From contig JAGXQV010000053.1 of the NCBI GenBank assembly GCA_018336195.1, positions 1 to 49,840 of the forward strand: DNA of 49,840 nt. Reading direction: 5' to 3'. Each line of letters begins with the position of its first letter. The stretch's first letter is position 1. The position numbers were made by a program, and so were the translations under genes. Shown in pieces: positions 28,764-37,519 of this stretch. The notes under the pieces were generated by a model. That model had not been told where the DNA came from. It saw nothing but the letters and a program-made list of their open reading frames with translations, and made no database searches. This DNA is from Sulfuricella sp. GTDB taxonomy: Bacteria; Pseudomonadota; Gammaproteobacteria; Burkholderiales; Sulfuricellaceae.

Positions 28764-28964
28764 GTCGATACACCCTGGGCATCACAAAGCTGTCATGTCG
28801 GCGGGGTATGGTGCGGACTTTGAAGCGGGTGGGAGACTTGCCCTTGTCCTCGGATGATGCATGGGCCGATCACTGGCCAGGCTACGGCGAGGGCGTCTCT
28901 TCCTCAGTTCAAATTGGGGACGCTACGCCCTGTAGCGCGTAACCACCAAGCATAAGGAGCCATC

Positions 28965-30887
28965 ATGTTCAGTGTTTCCAATCGCGACTTGTTCAATAAG
29001 GGCAGCCGGCGCGGAATTTTCGCCGAAAACGAACATCCGACGCTCAGCATCGGCAACGTTTCCTACAAGAAGCGCCGCGCCGCAGCGTTGGGCAACGCGG
29101 CTCCAACCGCTGAGAAGAGCGGTACGGTCGGCGTAGAAGCCTTGGCGGTCCGCGCCCATCTCCACGAAATCGTCGAGAAACGCTTGCTGAGCGCCTTGTT
29201 CCAGCCCATCGTCGATTTGCATAGCGGGCGGATTTTCGGCTTCGAGGGGCTGATCCGCGGCCCTTCCGACAGTCCTCTCCACGCTCCGGTGAGCCTGTTC
29301 CGGGCGGCCCAGCTCAACCAACTCAGCGTCGAGGTCGAACATCTGTGCCGCCGCGTGGTGCTGGAACGCTATGCCGAACTGGCCTTGCCCGGCAAGCTGT
29401 TCCTCAACGTCAGCCCCGAATGCCTGATCCAGCACGGCGCCCGTAGCGGTGAAACACTCGCCTACATGGCACGGATCGGCATCGAGCCGGAGCAGGTCAT
29501 CATCGAACTCACCGAAAGCCAGCCGACCTACGATTACGACTTGCTGCGCAAGGCCGTCGAACACTACCGCAACATGGGCTTCAGCATCGCCATGGATGAC
29601 CTCGGCGAAGGTTTCTCCGGTCTGCGCCTGTGGTCGGAGTTGCGTCCCGAGTACGTGAAAATCGATATGCATTTCGTGCAGGGCATCCCCAACGATCCGG
29701 TGAAGCTGCAATTCGTCCGTTCCATCCAGGAAATTGCTGAGAAATCCGATTGCCTGGTGATCGCCGAAGGCATCGAAACCCAGGCGGAATTGGTGCAAAT
29801 CCACAACCTCAACATCGCTTACGGCCAGGGTTACCATATCGCCCGTCCCAATCCTGCCCCGACCACCACGTTGCCGGCGGAAGTGGCGAAAACCCTGGGC
29901 GGTAAGAAAGCACAGCGCGATCCGGACGACGACAAACATCCTACAGCCGCCAAGCTGTTGCGCAAGGTGACCTCGGTCACCCCCGAAACGCCCAACGAGG
30001 TGGTCTATGAAATCTTCAACGAAGACCCGGAAATTCACGCCCTTCCCGTGGTGGATGGCGGTCGTCCGGTCGGACTCATCAATCGCTACAAGCTAATCGA
30101 CGGCTTCACCCGTCCCTTCCGTCGCGAACTGTACGGCAAGAAACCCTGTGCAAAATTCATGGACCCCGCGCCGCTGGTGGTCGAGAAGGACATCAGTATC
30201 CAGGAGCTCAGCAACCGCATTGTCGAAGCCGAAACCCACCATCTTTCCAACGGCTTCATCATCACCGACAACGGCCAGTATCTGGGCCTCGGCACCGGCC
30301 ATGACCTGGTGCGCGAAATCACCGACATGCAGATCAACGCGGCCCGCTACGCCAATCCGCTGACCTTGCTGCCCGGCAACGTCCCCATCGACGAACATAT
30401 CGAACGCTTGCTGCAAAGCCACTCGCGTTTTTGCGTGTGCTATTGCGACCTCGACCACTTCAAGCCCTTCAACGACGTGTACGGCTACCATCGCGGTGAC
30501 GAAGTCATCCAGCTTACCGCCAAGGTTCTCAGCGGTTTTTGCGACCCCACCCAGGACTTCATCGGCCATGTCGGCGGCGACGATTTCATCATCCTTTTTC
30601 AGAGCGCCGATTGGGAAAGCCGCTGCCAGAACATTCTCACGATGTTCGGCGAATGCATCCTCAACTTCTTCAGCAACGAAGACCGGGAACGCGGCGGCTA
30701 CGTCACCGAAGACCGCCAGGGCAAGAAAGTCTTCCATCCCCTCACCAGCCTCTCCCTCGGCGTGGTGAAAGTCGAGCCGGGCCAATTCCGCTCCCTCCAC
30801 CAAGTCGCTGCCGCCGCCGCCGAAGCCAAGAAACAGGCCAAGAAAATCCCCGGCAACGCGCTCTTCGTGGAGAGGCGCGAAGGATAG
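28965..30887 (+). CDS. EAL-CBS-GGDEF signalling protein
   Basis: This 640-residue soluble protein has an EAL domain (about 65-300) whose signature reads FEGLIRG, with ELTES, DDLGEGF and AEGIET retained. Two CBS motifs follow (about 330-460), then a GGDEF domain whose active-site loop is VGGDDF. The EAL-CBS-GGDEF order is a known architecture in which CBS domains may sense adenylates. Both signature motifs are variants, so which activity survives is uncertain. It has a strong AAGGAG ribosome site and stands alone. Confidence 0.9.
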   Translation: MFSVSNRDLFNKGSRRGIFAENEHPTLSIGNVSYKKRRAAALGNAAPTAEKSGTVGVEALAVRAHLHEIVEKRLLSALFQPIVDLHSGRIFGFEGLIRGPSDSPLHAPVSLFRAAQLNQLSVEVEHLCRRVVLERYAELALPGKLFLNVSPECLIQHGARSGETLAYMARIGIEPEQVIIELTESQPTYDYDLLRKAVEHYRNMGFSIAMDDLGEGFSGLRLWSELRPEYVKIDMHFVQGIPNDPVKLQFVRSIQEIAEKSDCLVIAEGIETQAELVQIHNLNIAYGQGYHIARPNPAPTTTLPAEVAKTLGGKKAQRDPDDDKHPTAAKLLRKVTSVTPETPNEVVYEIFNEDPEIHALPVVDGGRPVGLINRYKLIDGFTRPFRRELYGKKPCAKFMDPAPLVVEKDISIQELSNRIVEAETHHLSNGFIITDNGQYLGLGTGHDLVREITDMQINAARYANPLTLLPGNVPIDEHIERLLQSHSRFCVCYCDLDHFKPFNDVYGYHRGDEVIQLTAKVLSGFCDPTQDFIGHVGGDDFIILFQSADWESRCQNILTMFGECILNFFSNEDRERGGYVTEDRQGKKVFHPLTSLSLGVVKVEPGQFRSLHQVAAAAAEAKKQAKKIPGNALFVERREG

Positions 30888-31105
30888 CCGCGCCGATTTC
30901 CTGTTTGCGGCGTTTCCCGGAACCTGCGTGCGCCGGCTAGGGTAATAAAAAGGACTCTTTTCGCCAATTGTGTTGTTATTGCGTAAGCCACCCATACCAC
31001 CCAGACCCAGACGGTCACCGGCAAAACCGAAGCCCGCGCCACGCCGCCCGTCACTATCGGGTTGGTTCAGGTGCGGAAATGGGAGTGCCGCAAGCCGGAC
31101 CTCTG

Positions 31106-31207
31106 CTAGCGGCAATCCACCTGACTCAGCAAATTCTTGGCAAAAGCTGGATCGGCCCCGATTCGGCTTTGTACGGTTTCGCTGGAATCTACGGTAAGTT
31201 GTGCCAT
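31106..31207 (-). pseudogene. Antitoxin-like N-terminal remnant
   Basis: This 33-codon frame from the ATG at 31207 contains SSETVQSRIGADPAFAKNLL. It resembles the first helices of HigA-type addiction-module antidote proteins, which often have KxTVxxRIxxDPxFxxxLL. It stops before the helix-turn-helix. It may be a decayed antitoxin, but the match is short and could be chance. Confidence 0.3.
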
Positions 31208-31238
31208 GCTCCGATCCTCTCACGTGCGAAAGATACAG

Positions 31239-31293
31239 CAAAACATGTTGTTTTATTGATCGAAACCATGTAAATTAATTTCGTCAAAACATG
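31239..31293 (+). promoter_or_regulatory. Promoter and operator-like repeats of the Fic gene
   Basis: TTGTTT (31248-31253), a 17-base spacer and TAAATT (31271-31276) form a plausible promoter. The -35 is covered by the inverted repeat AAAACATGTTGTTTT (31240-31254). CAAAACATG occurs at 31239 and again at 31285, with a similar CGAAACCATG between them. Repressor binding here would block transcription, fitting autoregulation by the protein's own N-terminal domain. Confidence 0.5.
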
Positions 31294-31303
31294 GGGAATT
31301 AAC

Positions 31304-32863
31304 ATGGGGCGTCCGCGTCTTACCGATCGTCAGCGGCTTACCCGCGCCTTGGAGGAACTGCATAAGGAATTGGGTTCTGATCGAGGAGTCGTGCGGGGGC
31401 GTCAGCTTACCAATGTCAACCGAACCTTATTACTCGAATTAGGTTACCTTCGCGAGATTCTCAAAGGTTGGTATTTCGTTTCCGATCCGACCGCTGAAGA
31501 GGGCGACACCACCCCTTTTTACGCTAATTTCTGGGAATACCTCGCGCGCTATCTGGGGGAGCGCTTCGATGCCGGCTACTGTCTGTCCGCCGAGCACTCC
31601 CTGCTTCGACACGCCCAGCATAACGTCATTCCAACGACCGTCAACGTTCTCCTGGCCGCCAAACAGAGTCAACTCCAGGAACTCGCGTTTGGGCATAACG
31701 TGGCGCTTTATCCCGGCAAATTGCCATCGCCCGAACAGGTGGCCAGCATCCACGGGCTGCGCTGCATGGCTGCGGCATATTGTCTGGTTAACCTGGCCCC
31801 GCGGTTTTTTGCGTCTCATGTGCGGGAAGTGCAGATCGTCATGGCGCAACTGCAAGACCCCGGTGCGCTGGCGGCGCTGGTCGACGACAATCGCGCCGGC
31901 CTGGCTCGTCTCTTGTCGGCATACCGGCAAGTCGGCCGTGGTGATTTTGCGGAGGCGATTCAAGATCAGTTGAGAGGGCTCGGGATCCAGCTTCGAGTCG
32001 ATGAGGAGCCCTTTGCCGGTCTGCCAGTCTACGTGCTAGGTCAGCCTGGCCGGTCGCCGCTGTATGCGCGTGTGCGTGCCCTTTGGGAGCAGCACCGTGG
32101 AACCGTCGCGGCGTGTCGGCCCGGGGGCGCAATCATCGACATAGCGCCGGCGGACTATCTCGCCCAAGTGCAGGCAATTCGTGTCGAGGACGCCTACCAT
32201 AGCCTGTCCATCGAACGTTACCGGGTTACCCTGGAGTTGATTCGCAAAGTGGCGGATGTAGGCTGGGATCCCCTTAACGATGCCGCCGACAAGAAACAGA
32301 TGGAGGCGATGGCGGCGAAAGGCTACCTGGATGCTTTCGAAATGGTCAAGGATGCAGCCGTCGAGGCATATGCCTTGCGGGAACAGGACTCAGGCGTTGC
32401 GGCGCGGCTATTTGGTGAACGACATCAGGCTTGGTACCAAAAGCTTTTCGGACCATCGGTTGCGGCGGGCATTCTCGAACGTGCCGACTTGGTGGGGTAT
32501 CGTCGCCATATGGTGTTCCTGCGTGGCTCGCTGCATTCACCACCGCATTACGACTATGTGCGTGACGGTATGGAGGTGTTACGCGAATGCATCGCCGAGG
32601 AGCAAAATCCTTTCGTTCGCGCGGTACTGGGGCATTGGCTGTTCGGCTTTATCCACCCCTATATGGATGGCAACGGACGGATGGCCCGCTTCATCATGAA
32701 TGTCTTTCTTGCGGCCGGCGGTTATCCCTGGACCGTAGTGAAGGTTGATGATCGAGAGGAATACATGCAGGCGCTGGAAGCGGCCAGCGTGAACGACCGG
32801 ATCGAACCCTTTGCCAAATTCTTGGCTACTTGCATTGAGCGCTCGGCAAGCCACCAGCCCTGA
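31304..32863 (+). CDS. Fic-domain protein with AbiEi-like N-terminal region
   Basis: This 519-residue protein has a C-terminal Fic domain with the full catalytic motif HPYMDGNGR (His451), so it should transfer AMP or a related group to a target protein. An inhibitory-helix-like SLSIER (Ser300 to Glu304) lies ahead of the Fic core, as in class II Fic proteins, but Arg replaces the usual Gly/Asn after Glu. The first 225 residues look like a winged-helix/AbiEi-type antitoxin region (RRGRQLTNVNRTLL-type start, then GYCLSAEHSLLRH). The promoter has operator-like repeats. A toxin with built-in regulator is likely. The target is unknown. Confidence 0.85.
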   Translation: MGRPRLTDRQRLTRALEELHKELGSDRGVVRGRQLTNVNRTLLLELGYLREILKGWYFVSDPTAEEGDTTPFYANFWEYLARYLGERFDAGYCLSAEHSLLRHAQHNVIPTTVNVLLAAKQSQLQELAFGHNVALYPGKLPSPEQVASIHGLRCMAAAYCLVNLAPRFFASHVREVQIVMAQLQDPGALAALVDDNRAGLARLLSAYRQVGRGDFAEAIQDQLRGLGIQLRVDEEPFAGLPVYVLGQPGRSPLYARVRALWEQHRGTVAACRPGGAIIDIAPADYLAQVQAIRVEDAYHSLSIERYRVTLELIRKVADVGWDPLNDAADKKQMEAMAAKGYLDAFEMVKDAAVEAYALREQDSGVAARLFGERHQAWYQKLFGPSVAAGILERADLVGYRRHMVFLRGSLHSPPHYDYVRDGMEVLRECIAEEQNPFVRAVLGHWLFGFIHPYMDGNGRMARFIMNVFLAAGGYPWTVVKVDDREEYMQALEAASVNDRIEPFAKFLATCIERSASHQP

Positions 32864-32883
32864 ACAGGCAGGGCTGGTGGCTT
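32848..32883 (+). terminator. Hairpin at the end of the Fic gene
   Basis: A perfect 15-base stem (AAGCCACCAGCCCTG and its complement) with a 6-base loop includes the Fic stop codon. No U-run follows, so it may stabilise the mRNA 3' end or need Rho rather than act as an intrinsic terminator. Confidence 0.5.
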
Positions 32884-33069
32884 GTCAGACTCTCTACCAA
32901 AACTGCCCCGTCACCTCACTTGGAATTCAAGTCACACACCTAAGCTGCCGCAAGACCAGGCTGGATCCGTGCTCTTGCGCACACCACGGCCCCGGCCCGA
33001 ATCCCCAGCAACGGCTGGCGATGGCGCTCGGCGGAGCCGCTTAACAATATGATTCGCGAAAAGGGCAAT

Positions 33070-33110
33070 AAAAAAACCGCCTGAGGGTTTCCCCGCAGGC
33101 GGTTTTTTTT
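33070..33110. terminator. Bidirectional intrinsic terminator
   Basis: The stem AACCGCCTG/CAGGCGGTT is flanked by an A-run on the left and a T-run on the right, so it can end transcription from both directions. It serves the small Lys/Ala-rich gene on the minus strand. Confidence 0.85.
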
Positions 33111-33127
33111 GTTCCGGTGAAGCGGAA

Positions 33128-33334
33128 TTACATGGCGGCCGGAGCGGCGGCGGCAGCTTTGGCTTTCTTGGCCTTCTTGGCTTTTTTGGCCTTCTTGGCC
33201 GGCTTGGCGGTCTCAGCCTTGGGGGCTTCGGCAGCAGCGGGGGCAGCGGCCGGAGCAGCAGCGTCAGCGGCAACGGCGGAGAAGGTTACGGCGGCAAAAG
33301 CGGCGGCGATCAGTGCGGATAACAGTTTGCTCAT
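33128..33334 (-). CDS. Small Lys/Ala/Pro-rich exported protein
   Basis: This 68-residue protein has a signal peptide (MSKLLSALIAAAFAAVTFSA) with likely cleavage after AVAA. The mature part is an Ala/Pro-rich stretch, then repeated K-K-A units (AKKAKKAKKAKKAK) and an Ala tail. The highly basic repeat resembles histone-H1-like tails, but export implies a periplasmic role, such as binding lipopolysaccharide, nucleic acid or cell-wall polymers. It has its own terminator and a plausible ribosome site. No family is recognised, and low-complexity composition makes homology hard to judge. Confidence 0.7.
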   Translation of the reverse strand: MSKLLSALIAAAFAAVTFSAVAADAAAPAAAPAAAEAPKAETAKPAKKAKKAKKAKKAKAAAAAPAAM

Positions 33335-33428
33335 TTTGGATTTCCTTTTTTTCGTGGGTTGGTGTTCGTTGACACGAAGATCGCGTCACAGCCATTAACG
33401 AGGTCATGGCGGGCTTGGTTGACAGGGA

Positions 33429-34025
33429 CTAGCGCTTATTTGTGGAAGTCGTCCGGCGCGGCCCGGCAATTGGCGGGAACGGCACTTCGCGCCATTCGCC
33501 GGGTTGCAGCTCTTCCAGCGTCCAGTCACCGATGGCGGGGCGGATCAGGCGCAGGGTAGGCAGACCGACCTTGGCGGTCATGCGCCGGACCTGGCGGTTT
33601 TTGCCTTCGCGAATGACCAGCTCGATCCAGGCGGTGGGGATTTCCTTGCGAAAACGAATCGGCGGGGTGCGCGCCCACAGGCCCGGCGGTTCCTCGATGG
33701 CGCGGGCTTGGGCGGGCTGGGTCACGAAATCGCCGAGATCGACGCCGCGCCGCAGGGCTTCGAGAGCTTCCGGGGTGGGGACGCCTTCCACTTGCGCCCA
33801 GTAGGTCTTCGGCAGCTTGTGGCGGGGGTGGCTGAGTTGGTGTTGCAATGCCCCCTCATCGGTTAGAATAAGCAGGCCTTCACTGTCCACGTCCAGCCGT
33901 CCCGCCGGGTAAACGCCGGGAATCGGGATGAAATCCTTCAGAGTCGGGTGTTTTCCGTCATCGCCGAATTGGGTGATGACGCCATAGGGCTTGTTGAACA
34001 GGATCAGGCGTGGCATGTCGGCCAT
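33429..34025 (-). CDS. rluE: 23S rRNA pseudouridine synthase RluE
   Basis: This 198-residue enzyme belongs to the RsuA/RluB/E/F group without an S4 domain. It shows the N-terminal [14 protein letters not shown], the catalytic [14 protein letters not shown] (Asp active site) and the C-terminal [12 protein letters not shown]. coli RluE modifies U2457 of 23S rRNA. It is divergent from icd with a short spacer of about 74 bases holding both promoters. Confidence 0.9.
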   Translation of the reverse strand: MADMPRLILFNKPYGVITQFGDDGKHPTLKDFIPIPGVYPAGRLDVDSEGLLILTDEGALQHQLSHPRHKLPKTYWAQVEGVPTPEALEALRRGVDLGDFVTQPAQARAIEEPPGLWARTPPIRFRKEIPTAWIELVIREGKNRQVRRMTAKVGLPTLRLIRPAIGDWTLEELQPGEWREVPFPPIAGPRRTTSTNKR

Positions 34026-34099
34026 TATAATGGATAGCGGTTCGCGAAGCCGGTCGGGGAGGGCTGCCCGGCTTCATTTCATTCATTCCAGGAGAACTC

Positions 34100-35338
34100 A
34101 TGGTTCAGCATATCAAGGTGCCTGCATCAGGCGAAAAAATTACCGTCAACGGGGACTTTTCCCTCAATGTCCCTGACAACCCGATCATCCCCTACATCGA
34201 GGGCGATGGCACGGGTGTCGACATTTCCCCGGTGATGCTCAAGGTGGTCGATGCCGCCGTGGCCAAAGCCTATGGTGGCAAGCGCAAGATTTCCTGGATG
34301 GAAGTCTATGCCGGTGAAAAAGCCACCAAGGTCTACGACGCCGATACCTGGCTGCCTCAGGAAACCGTGGACGCGGTGCGTGAGTACGTGGTTTCCATCA
34401 AGGGGCCGCTGACTACACCGGTTAGCGGCGGTATCCGTTCCCTCAACGTGGCGTTGCGCCAGATGCTCGACCTGTACGTGTGCATGCGCCCGGTCCGCTA
34501 TTTTGCGGGGGTGCCTAGCCCAGTCAAGCATCCCGAGCGGGTGGACATGGTGATCTTCCGGGAGAATACCGAGGACATTTACGCCGGCGTGGAATGGGAA
34601 GCCGGTTCGCCCGAAGTGAAAAAGGTTATCGAGTTCCTGCAAAAGGAAATGGGGGTGACGAAGATCCGTTTCCCGGAATCCTCCGCCATCGGTATCAAGC
34701 CGGTTTCCCAGGAAGGCAGCGAGCGCTTGATCCGCCGCGCCATCCAGTATGCCATCGACAATGGCCGCCAATCGGTGACGCTGGTGCACAAGGGCAACAT
34801 CATGAAGTTCACCGAGGGGGGCTTCAAGAAGTGGGGCTACGATCTGGCGCAACGCGAATTCGGCGCGGAATTGCTCGATGGCGGCCCATGGATGAAACTA
34901 CCTGGTGGCATCGTCATCAAGGACGTGATTGCCGACGCCTTCCTCCAGCAAATCCTCTTGCGTCCCGAAGATTACGACGTGATTGCCACGCTGAATCTCA
35001 ACGGGGATTACATTTCCGATGCGCTGGCTGCGGAAGTCGGCGGCATCGGCATTGCGCCGGGTGCCAATCTGTCCGACAACGTGGCGATGTTCGAAGCGAC
35101 TCATGGCACCGCGCCCAAGTACGCCGGCAAGGATTACGTAAATCCCGGCTCGATCATTCTTTCCGCCGAAATGATGTTGCGCCACATGGGCTGGCTGGAA
35201 GCGGCCGACCTGATCGTGCAGAGCATGGACAAGGCCATCGCCAACAAGAAAGTCACCTACGATTTCGCCCGTCTGATGGAAGGAGCTACCCAGATATCCT
35301 GTTCCGCCTTCGGTCAGGAAATGATCGCGCAGATGTAA
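34100..35338 (+). CDS. icd: NADP-dependent isocitrate dehydrogenase
   Basis: This 412-residue protein is a standard-length bacterial isocitrate dehydrogenase. It has [23 protein letters not shown] in the substrate loop, [13 protein letters not shown], and [17 protein letters not shown], where Lys and Tyr fit NADP specificity. It oxidises isocitrate to 2-oxoglutarate in the TCA cycle. AGGAGA precedes the ATG. It is followed by a bidirectional terminator shared with the convergent cold-shock gene. Confidence 0.97.
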   Translation: MVQHIKVPASGEKITVNGDFSLNVPDNPIIPYIEGDGTGVDISPVMLKVVDAAVAKAYGGKRKISWMEVYAGEKATKVYDADTWLPQETVDAVREYVVSIKGPLTTPVSGGIRSLNVALRQMLDLYVCMRPVRYFAGVPSPVKHPERVDMVIFRENTEDIYAGVEWEAGSPEVKKVIEFLQKEMGVTKIRFPESSAIGIKPVSQEGSERLIRRAIQYAIDNGRQSVTLVHKGNIMKFTEGGFKKWGYDLAQREFGAELLDGGPWMKLPGGIVIKDVIADAFLQQILLRPEDYDVIATLNLNGDYISDALAAEVGGIGIAPGANLSDNVAMFEATHGTAPKYAGKDYVNPGSIILSAEMMLRHMGWLEAADLIVQSMDKAIANKKVTYDFARLMEGATQISCSAFGQEMIAQM

Positions 35339-35342
35339 TACG

Positions 35343-35374
35343 AAAAAAACGGCCCGGAAATTCGGGCCGTTTCT
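35343..35374. terminator. Bidirectional terminator between icd and csp
   Basis: The stem AAACGGCCCG/CGGGCCGTTT (35347-35356 and 35363-35372) has a 6-base loop. An A-run on the left gives a U-run for the minus-strand transcript of the cold-shock gene, and the plus-strand side ends icd less strongly. Confidence 0.8.
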
Positions 35375-35396
35375 CAATGTGTGGCGAGTCAGTCGT

Positions 35397-35600
35397 TCAG
35401 GCTGACTGAATATTCGAGGCTTGTTTGCCTTTCGGGCCTTGAGTCACGTCGAAAGAGACTTTCTGGCCTTCCTTCAGGGATTTGTATCCATTCATGTTGA
35501 TGGCAGAGAAGTGCGCAAAAAGATCATCGCTGCCGTCGTCGGGTGTGATGAACCCATACCCCTTGGAGTCACTAAACCATTTTACAGTGCCTGTTGCCAT
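35397..35600 (-). CDS. CspA-family cold-shock protein
   Basis: This 67-residue protein starts at the ATG at 35600 ([17 protein letters not shown]). RNP1 is KGYGFITP, and RNP2 is LFAHFSAI, a small variant of VFVHFS. These single-stranded nucleic-acid binding proteins act as RNA chaperones. Which paralogue it is cannot be decided from one copy. The long AT-rich upstream region may hold a structured 5' leader as in cspA. Confidence 0.94.
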   Translation of the reverse strand: MATGTVKWFSDSKGYGFITPDDGSDDLFAHFSAINMNGYKSLKEGQKVSFDVTQGPKGKQASNIQSA

Positions 35601-35935
35601 TTTTTTCGTCCTTAAAAATAAACAAAAAACTGGAACCATTTGAATTTCAAGACCGAAACGGCAATGCCCTGTAGTACGGTGAATCTTGAAGCCCAAAGTC
35701 CTTCGTCTTTTTACGACGGTTTTTTTGAAAAGTCAAGTGTTGGTTTGGGGCTGTTTTTTTTGCCTTCGGTATCCGCTGAAAATTTTAACAGGCTAAATAT
35801 GTTTGTTGAAATGTCGATAGTAATTAGTGTGTTCTGTTTGTTTTCGGAGAAAATGGTTTTACATTTTCAGGGGCTTTGTTTACACTCGCGGCCAATGTTG
35901 CGACAATGGCGCGCGATTGATTCAAGAGGTTGGTT
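35601..35935. other. AT-rich intergenic region between csp and pbpG
   Basis: These 335 bases are markedly AT-richer than the surroundings and hold the divergent upstream regions of csp (minus) and pbpG (plus). TTTACA near 35880 could be a -35 element for pbpG. No further gene is supported. Confidence 0.5.
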
Positions 35936-36874
35936 ATGCCGAATTTGAAAATGAAGTACATGATTTTGGCAAGCTGCTGGTTGCTGTCCATGCCGGCCTT
36001 CGCCAAGGGAGTCGACCATCAGCACCGCGCGGCCGATAAGCCCGTCGCCGCGCATGGCGAGGCGGGGGCCGGTGACGAGGATCAACCGCCGGTCTTGCGC
36101 CATTCGGGGTTGAACTTGCGCTCATCGATGGCGCTGGTGGTGGACCAGAAAAGCGGCAAGGCGCTGTATGGCAAGAATACCGATATCCGCTCGCCGATTG
36201 CCTCGATTACCAAGCTGATGACGGCGATGGTGGTGCTGGATGCGCAACTGCCGCTGGATGAAAGTCTGACCATCGGCAATGAGGATGTGGATTCGCTGCG
36301 TAATACCCATTCGCGCCTCCAGGTCGGTACCAAGTTGAGCCGCGAACTGGCGCTGCAACTGGCTCTGATGTCTTCCGAGAACCGCGCTGCGGCGACCTTG
36401 GCGCGTCATTATCCGGGGGGCTTCAGCGCTTTCGTGGCAGCGATGAACCGCAAGGCGGTGACACTGGGAATGGCGCAGACCCATTTCGTTGATTCGACCG
36501 GTTTGAACAGCGACAACATGTCGACTGCGCTCGACCTGGTGAAAATGGTGAATGCCGCCTATCAGTACCAGGTGATTCGTGACATGACCACTACCGGCCA
36601 ATACGACGTCGAAGTGAAGCGCTCGGGACGGCAGATGCAGTTCAAGAATACCAATATGCTGGTGCGCAACAAGGATTGGCAAATCGGCCTGTCGAAGACC
36701 GGCTACATCAACGAAGCCGGTCACTGCCTGGTGATGCAGGCGGATATCAACAACCAGCCGATGATTATCGTGTTGCTCGATTCGTGGGGGAAATTGACGC
36801 GGATTGCCGATGCCCAACGTATCAAGAAGTGGATGGAAAGCAGCCTGGCAGGCAACAAGCGCCGCTACGGTTAA
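35936..36874 (+). CDS. pbpG: D-alanyl-D-alanine endopeptidase (PBP7-like)
   Basis: This 312-residue periplasmic serine peptidase of family S11 has a signal peptide ending at PAFA. Active-site motifs are SITKLM (SxxK), SSENRA (SxN) and LSKTGYINEAG (KTG). It cleaves peptidoglycan cross-links. I prefer the ATG at 35936, as AAGAGG lies 6 bases upstream, over the TTG at 35930. A strong terminator follows the gene. Confidence 0.93.
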   Translation: MPNLKMKYMILASCWLLSMPAFAKGVDHQHRAADKPVAAHGEAGAGDEDQPPVLRHSGLNLRSSMALVVDQKSGKALYGKNTDIRSPIASITKLMTAMVVLDAQLPLDESLTIGNEDVDSLRNTHSRLQVGTKLSRELALQLALMSSENRAAATLARHYPGGFSAFVAAMNRKAVTLGMAQTHFVDSTGLNSDNMSTALDLVKMVNAAYQYQVIRDMTTTGQYDVEVKRSGRQMQFKNTNMLVRNKDWQIGLSKTGYINEAGHCLVMQADINNQPMIIVLLDSWGKLTRIADAQRIKKWMESSLAGNKRRYG

Positions 36875-36896
36875 GCGGGATTTCCAGGGTATCCGA

Positions 36897-36930
36897 CGCC
36901 CGAACCGGTTTGCCGGTTCGGGCGTTTTTT
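36897..36930. terminator. Intrinsic terminator after pbpG
   Basis: A perfect 12-base stem, CGCCCGAACCGG/CCGGTTCGGGCG, with a TTTG loop is followed by a run of T. It ends the plus-strand pbpG transcript just before the convergent mobA stop. Confidence 0.92.
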
Positions 36931-37519
36931 ATTTTGTAGCTGCGGCGAGTTCTTCCGGGGTGTTGATGTTGGCGAAGGCGGCTTCGTCTTCGAAAGGAAC
37001 CACTGCGGCTTTGAGGGTGGCTTGCCAGGAGCCGACCTGGCGACAGCCCTGGGCCAGAAATTCGGCCAGCGATTCAGCCAGTTCGCGGCGACATAGGCAG
37101 ACGGTGCGATGCACGTGATGGCGGGTTGCCGCCACGGCGATTTGCGCCTGGTTCTCCTCCAAGGCCTGCCAAAGTTTGAGCGGCAAATCCGGCAGCAAGA
37201 AAGGGGTGTCGCAGGGGACGCACAGCAGCAAGGGATTGCGGGCGGTTTCCAGGCCGCGCAGCAAGCCGGCCAGCGGCCCGTTGAAATCGGGTGAGGCATC
37301 GCTCAGGACGGGATGGCCGAACGCGCCATATGCATCGAGATTACGGTTGGCGCTGATGAGGATTTCGTCGGCAAGCGGATTCAAGCGTTCCAGCAACCAG
37401 GCAATCAGCGGCTTGTCGTGCAGTCGCAGCAAACCCTTGTCGTTGCCGGCCATGCGCTGGGCGCGTCCTCCGGCGAGGATCAGGGCGGTAAATTTGAATG
37501 GCGCCGTATCGTTCGTCAT
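36929..37519 (-). CDS. mobA: Molybdenum cofactor guanylyltransferase
   Basis: This 196-residue protein starts at the ATG at 37519 (MTNDTAPFKFTALILAGG), which overlaps the upstream stop as ATGA. It has the MobA signature LAGGRAQRMAGNDKGLL, a variant of the usual RMGGxDKG, then NRNLDAYG and CVPCDTPFL. It transfers GMP from GTP to molybdopterin-Mo to make the guanine dinucleotide cofactor. Longer upstream readings are shadows of the glycosyltransferase gene. Confidence 0.92.
   Translation of the reverse strand: MTNDTAPFKFTALILAGGRAQRMAGNDKGLLRLHDKPLIAWLLERLNPLADEILISANRNLDAYGAFGHPVLSDASPDFNGPLAGLLRGLETARNPLLLCVPCDTPFLLPDLPLKLWQALEENQAQIAVAATRHHVHRTVCLCRRELAESLAEFLAQGCRQVGSWQATLKAAVVPFEDEAAFANINTPEELAAATK

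Larger units (their letters stand above)
30888..31303. other. Gene-free stretch before the fic gene
   Basis: This 416-base stretch holds a short antitoxin-like remnant on the minus strand (31106-31207) and the promoter/operator region of the AbiEi-Fic gene (31239-31293). Nothing recognisable was found in 30890-31100. Confidence 0.5.

Noticed and set aside
30698..31054. A small membrane-protein frame with VTVWVWVVWVAYAI on the minus strand
   Set aside because: The downstream half is antisense to the EAL-CBS-GGDEF gene and no family or ribosome site supports it.
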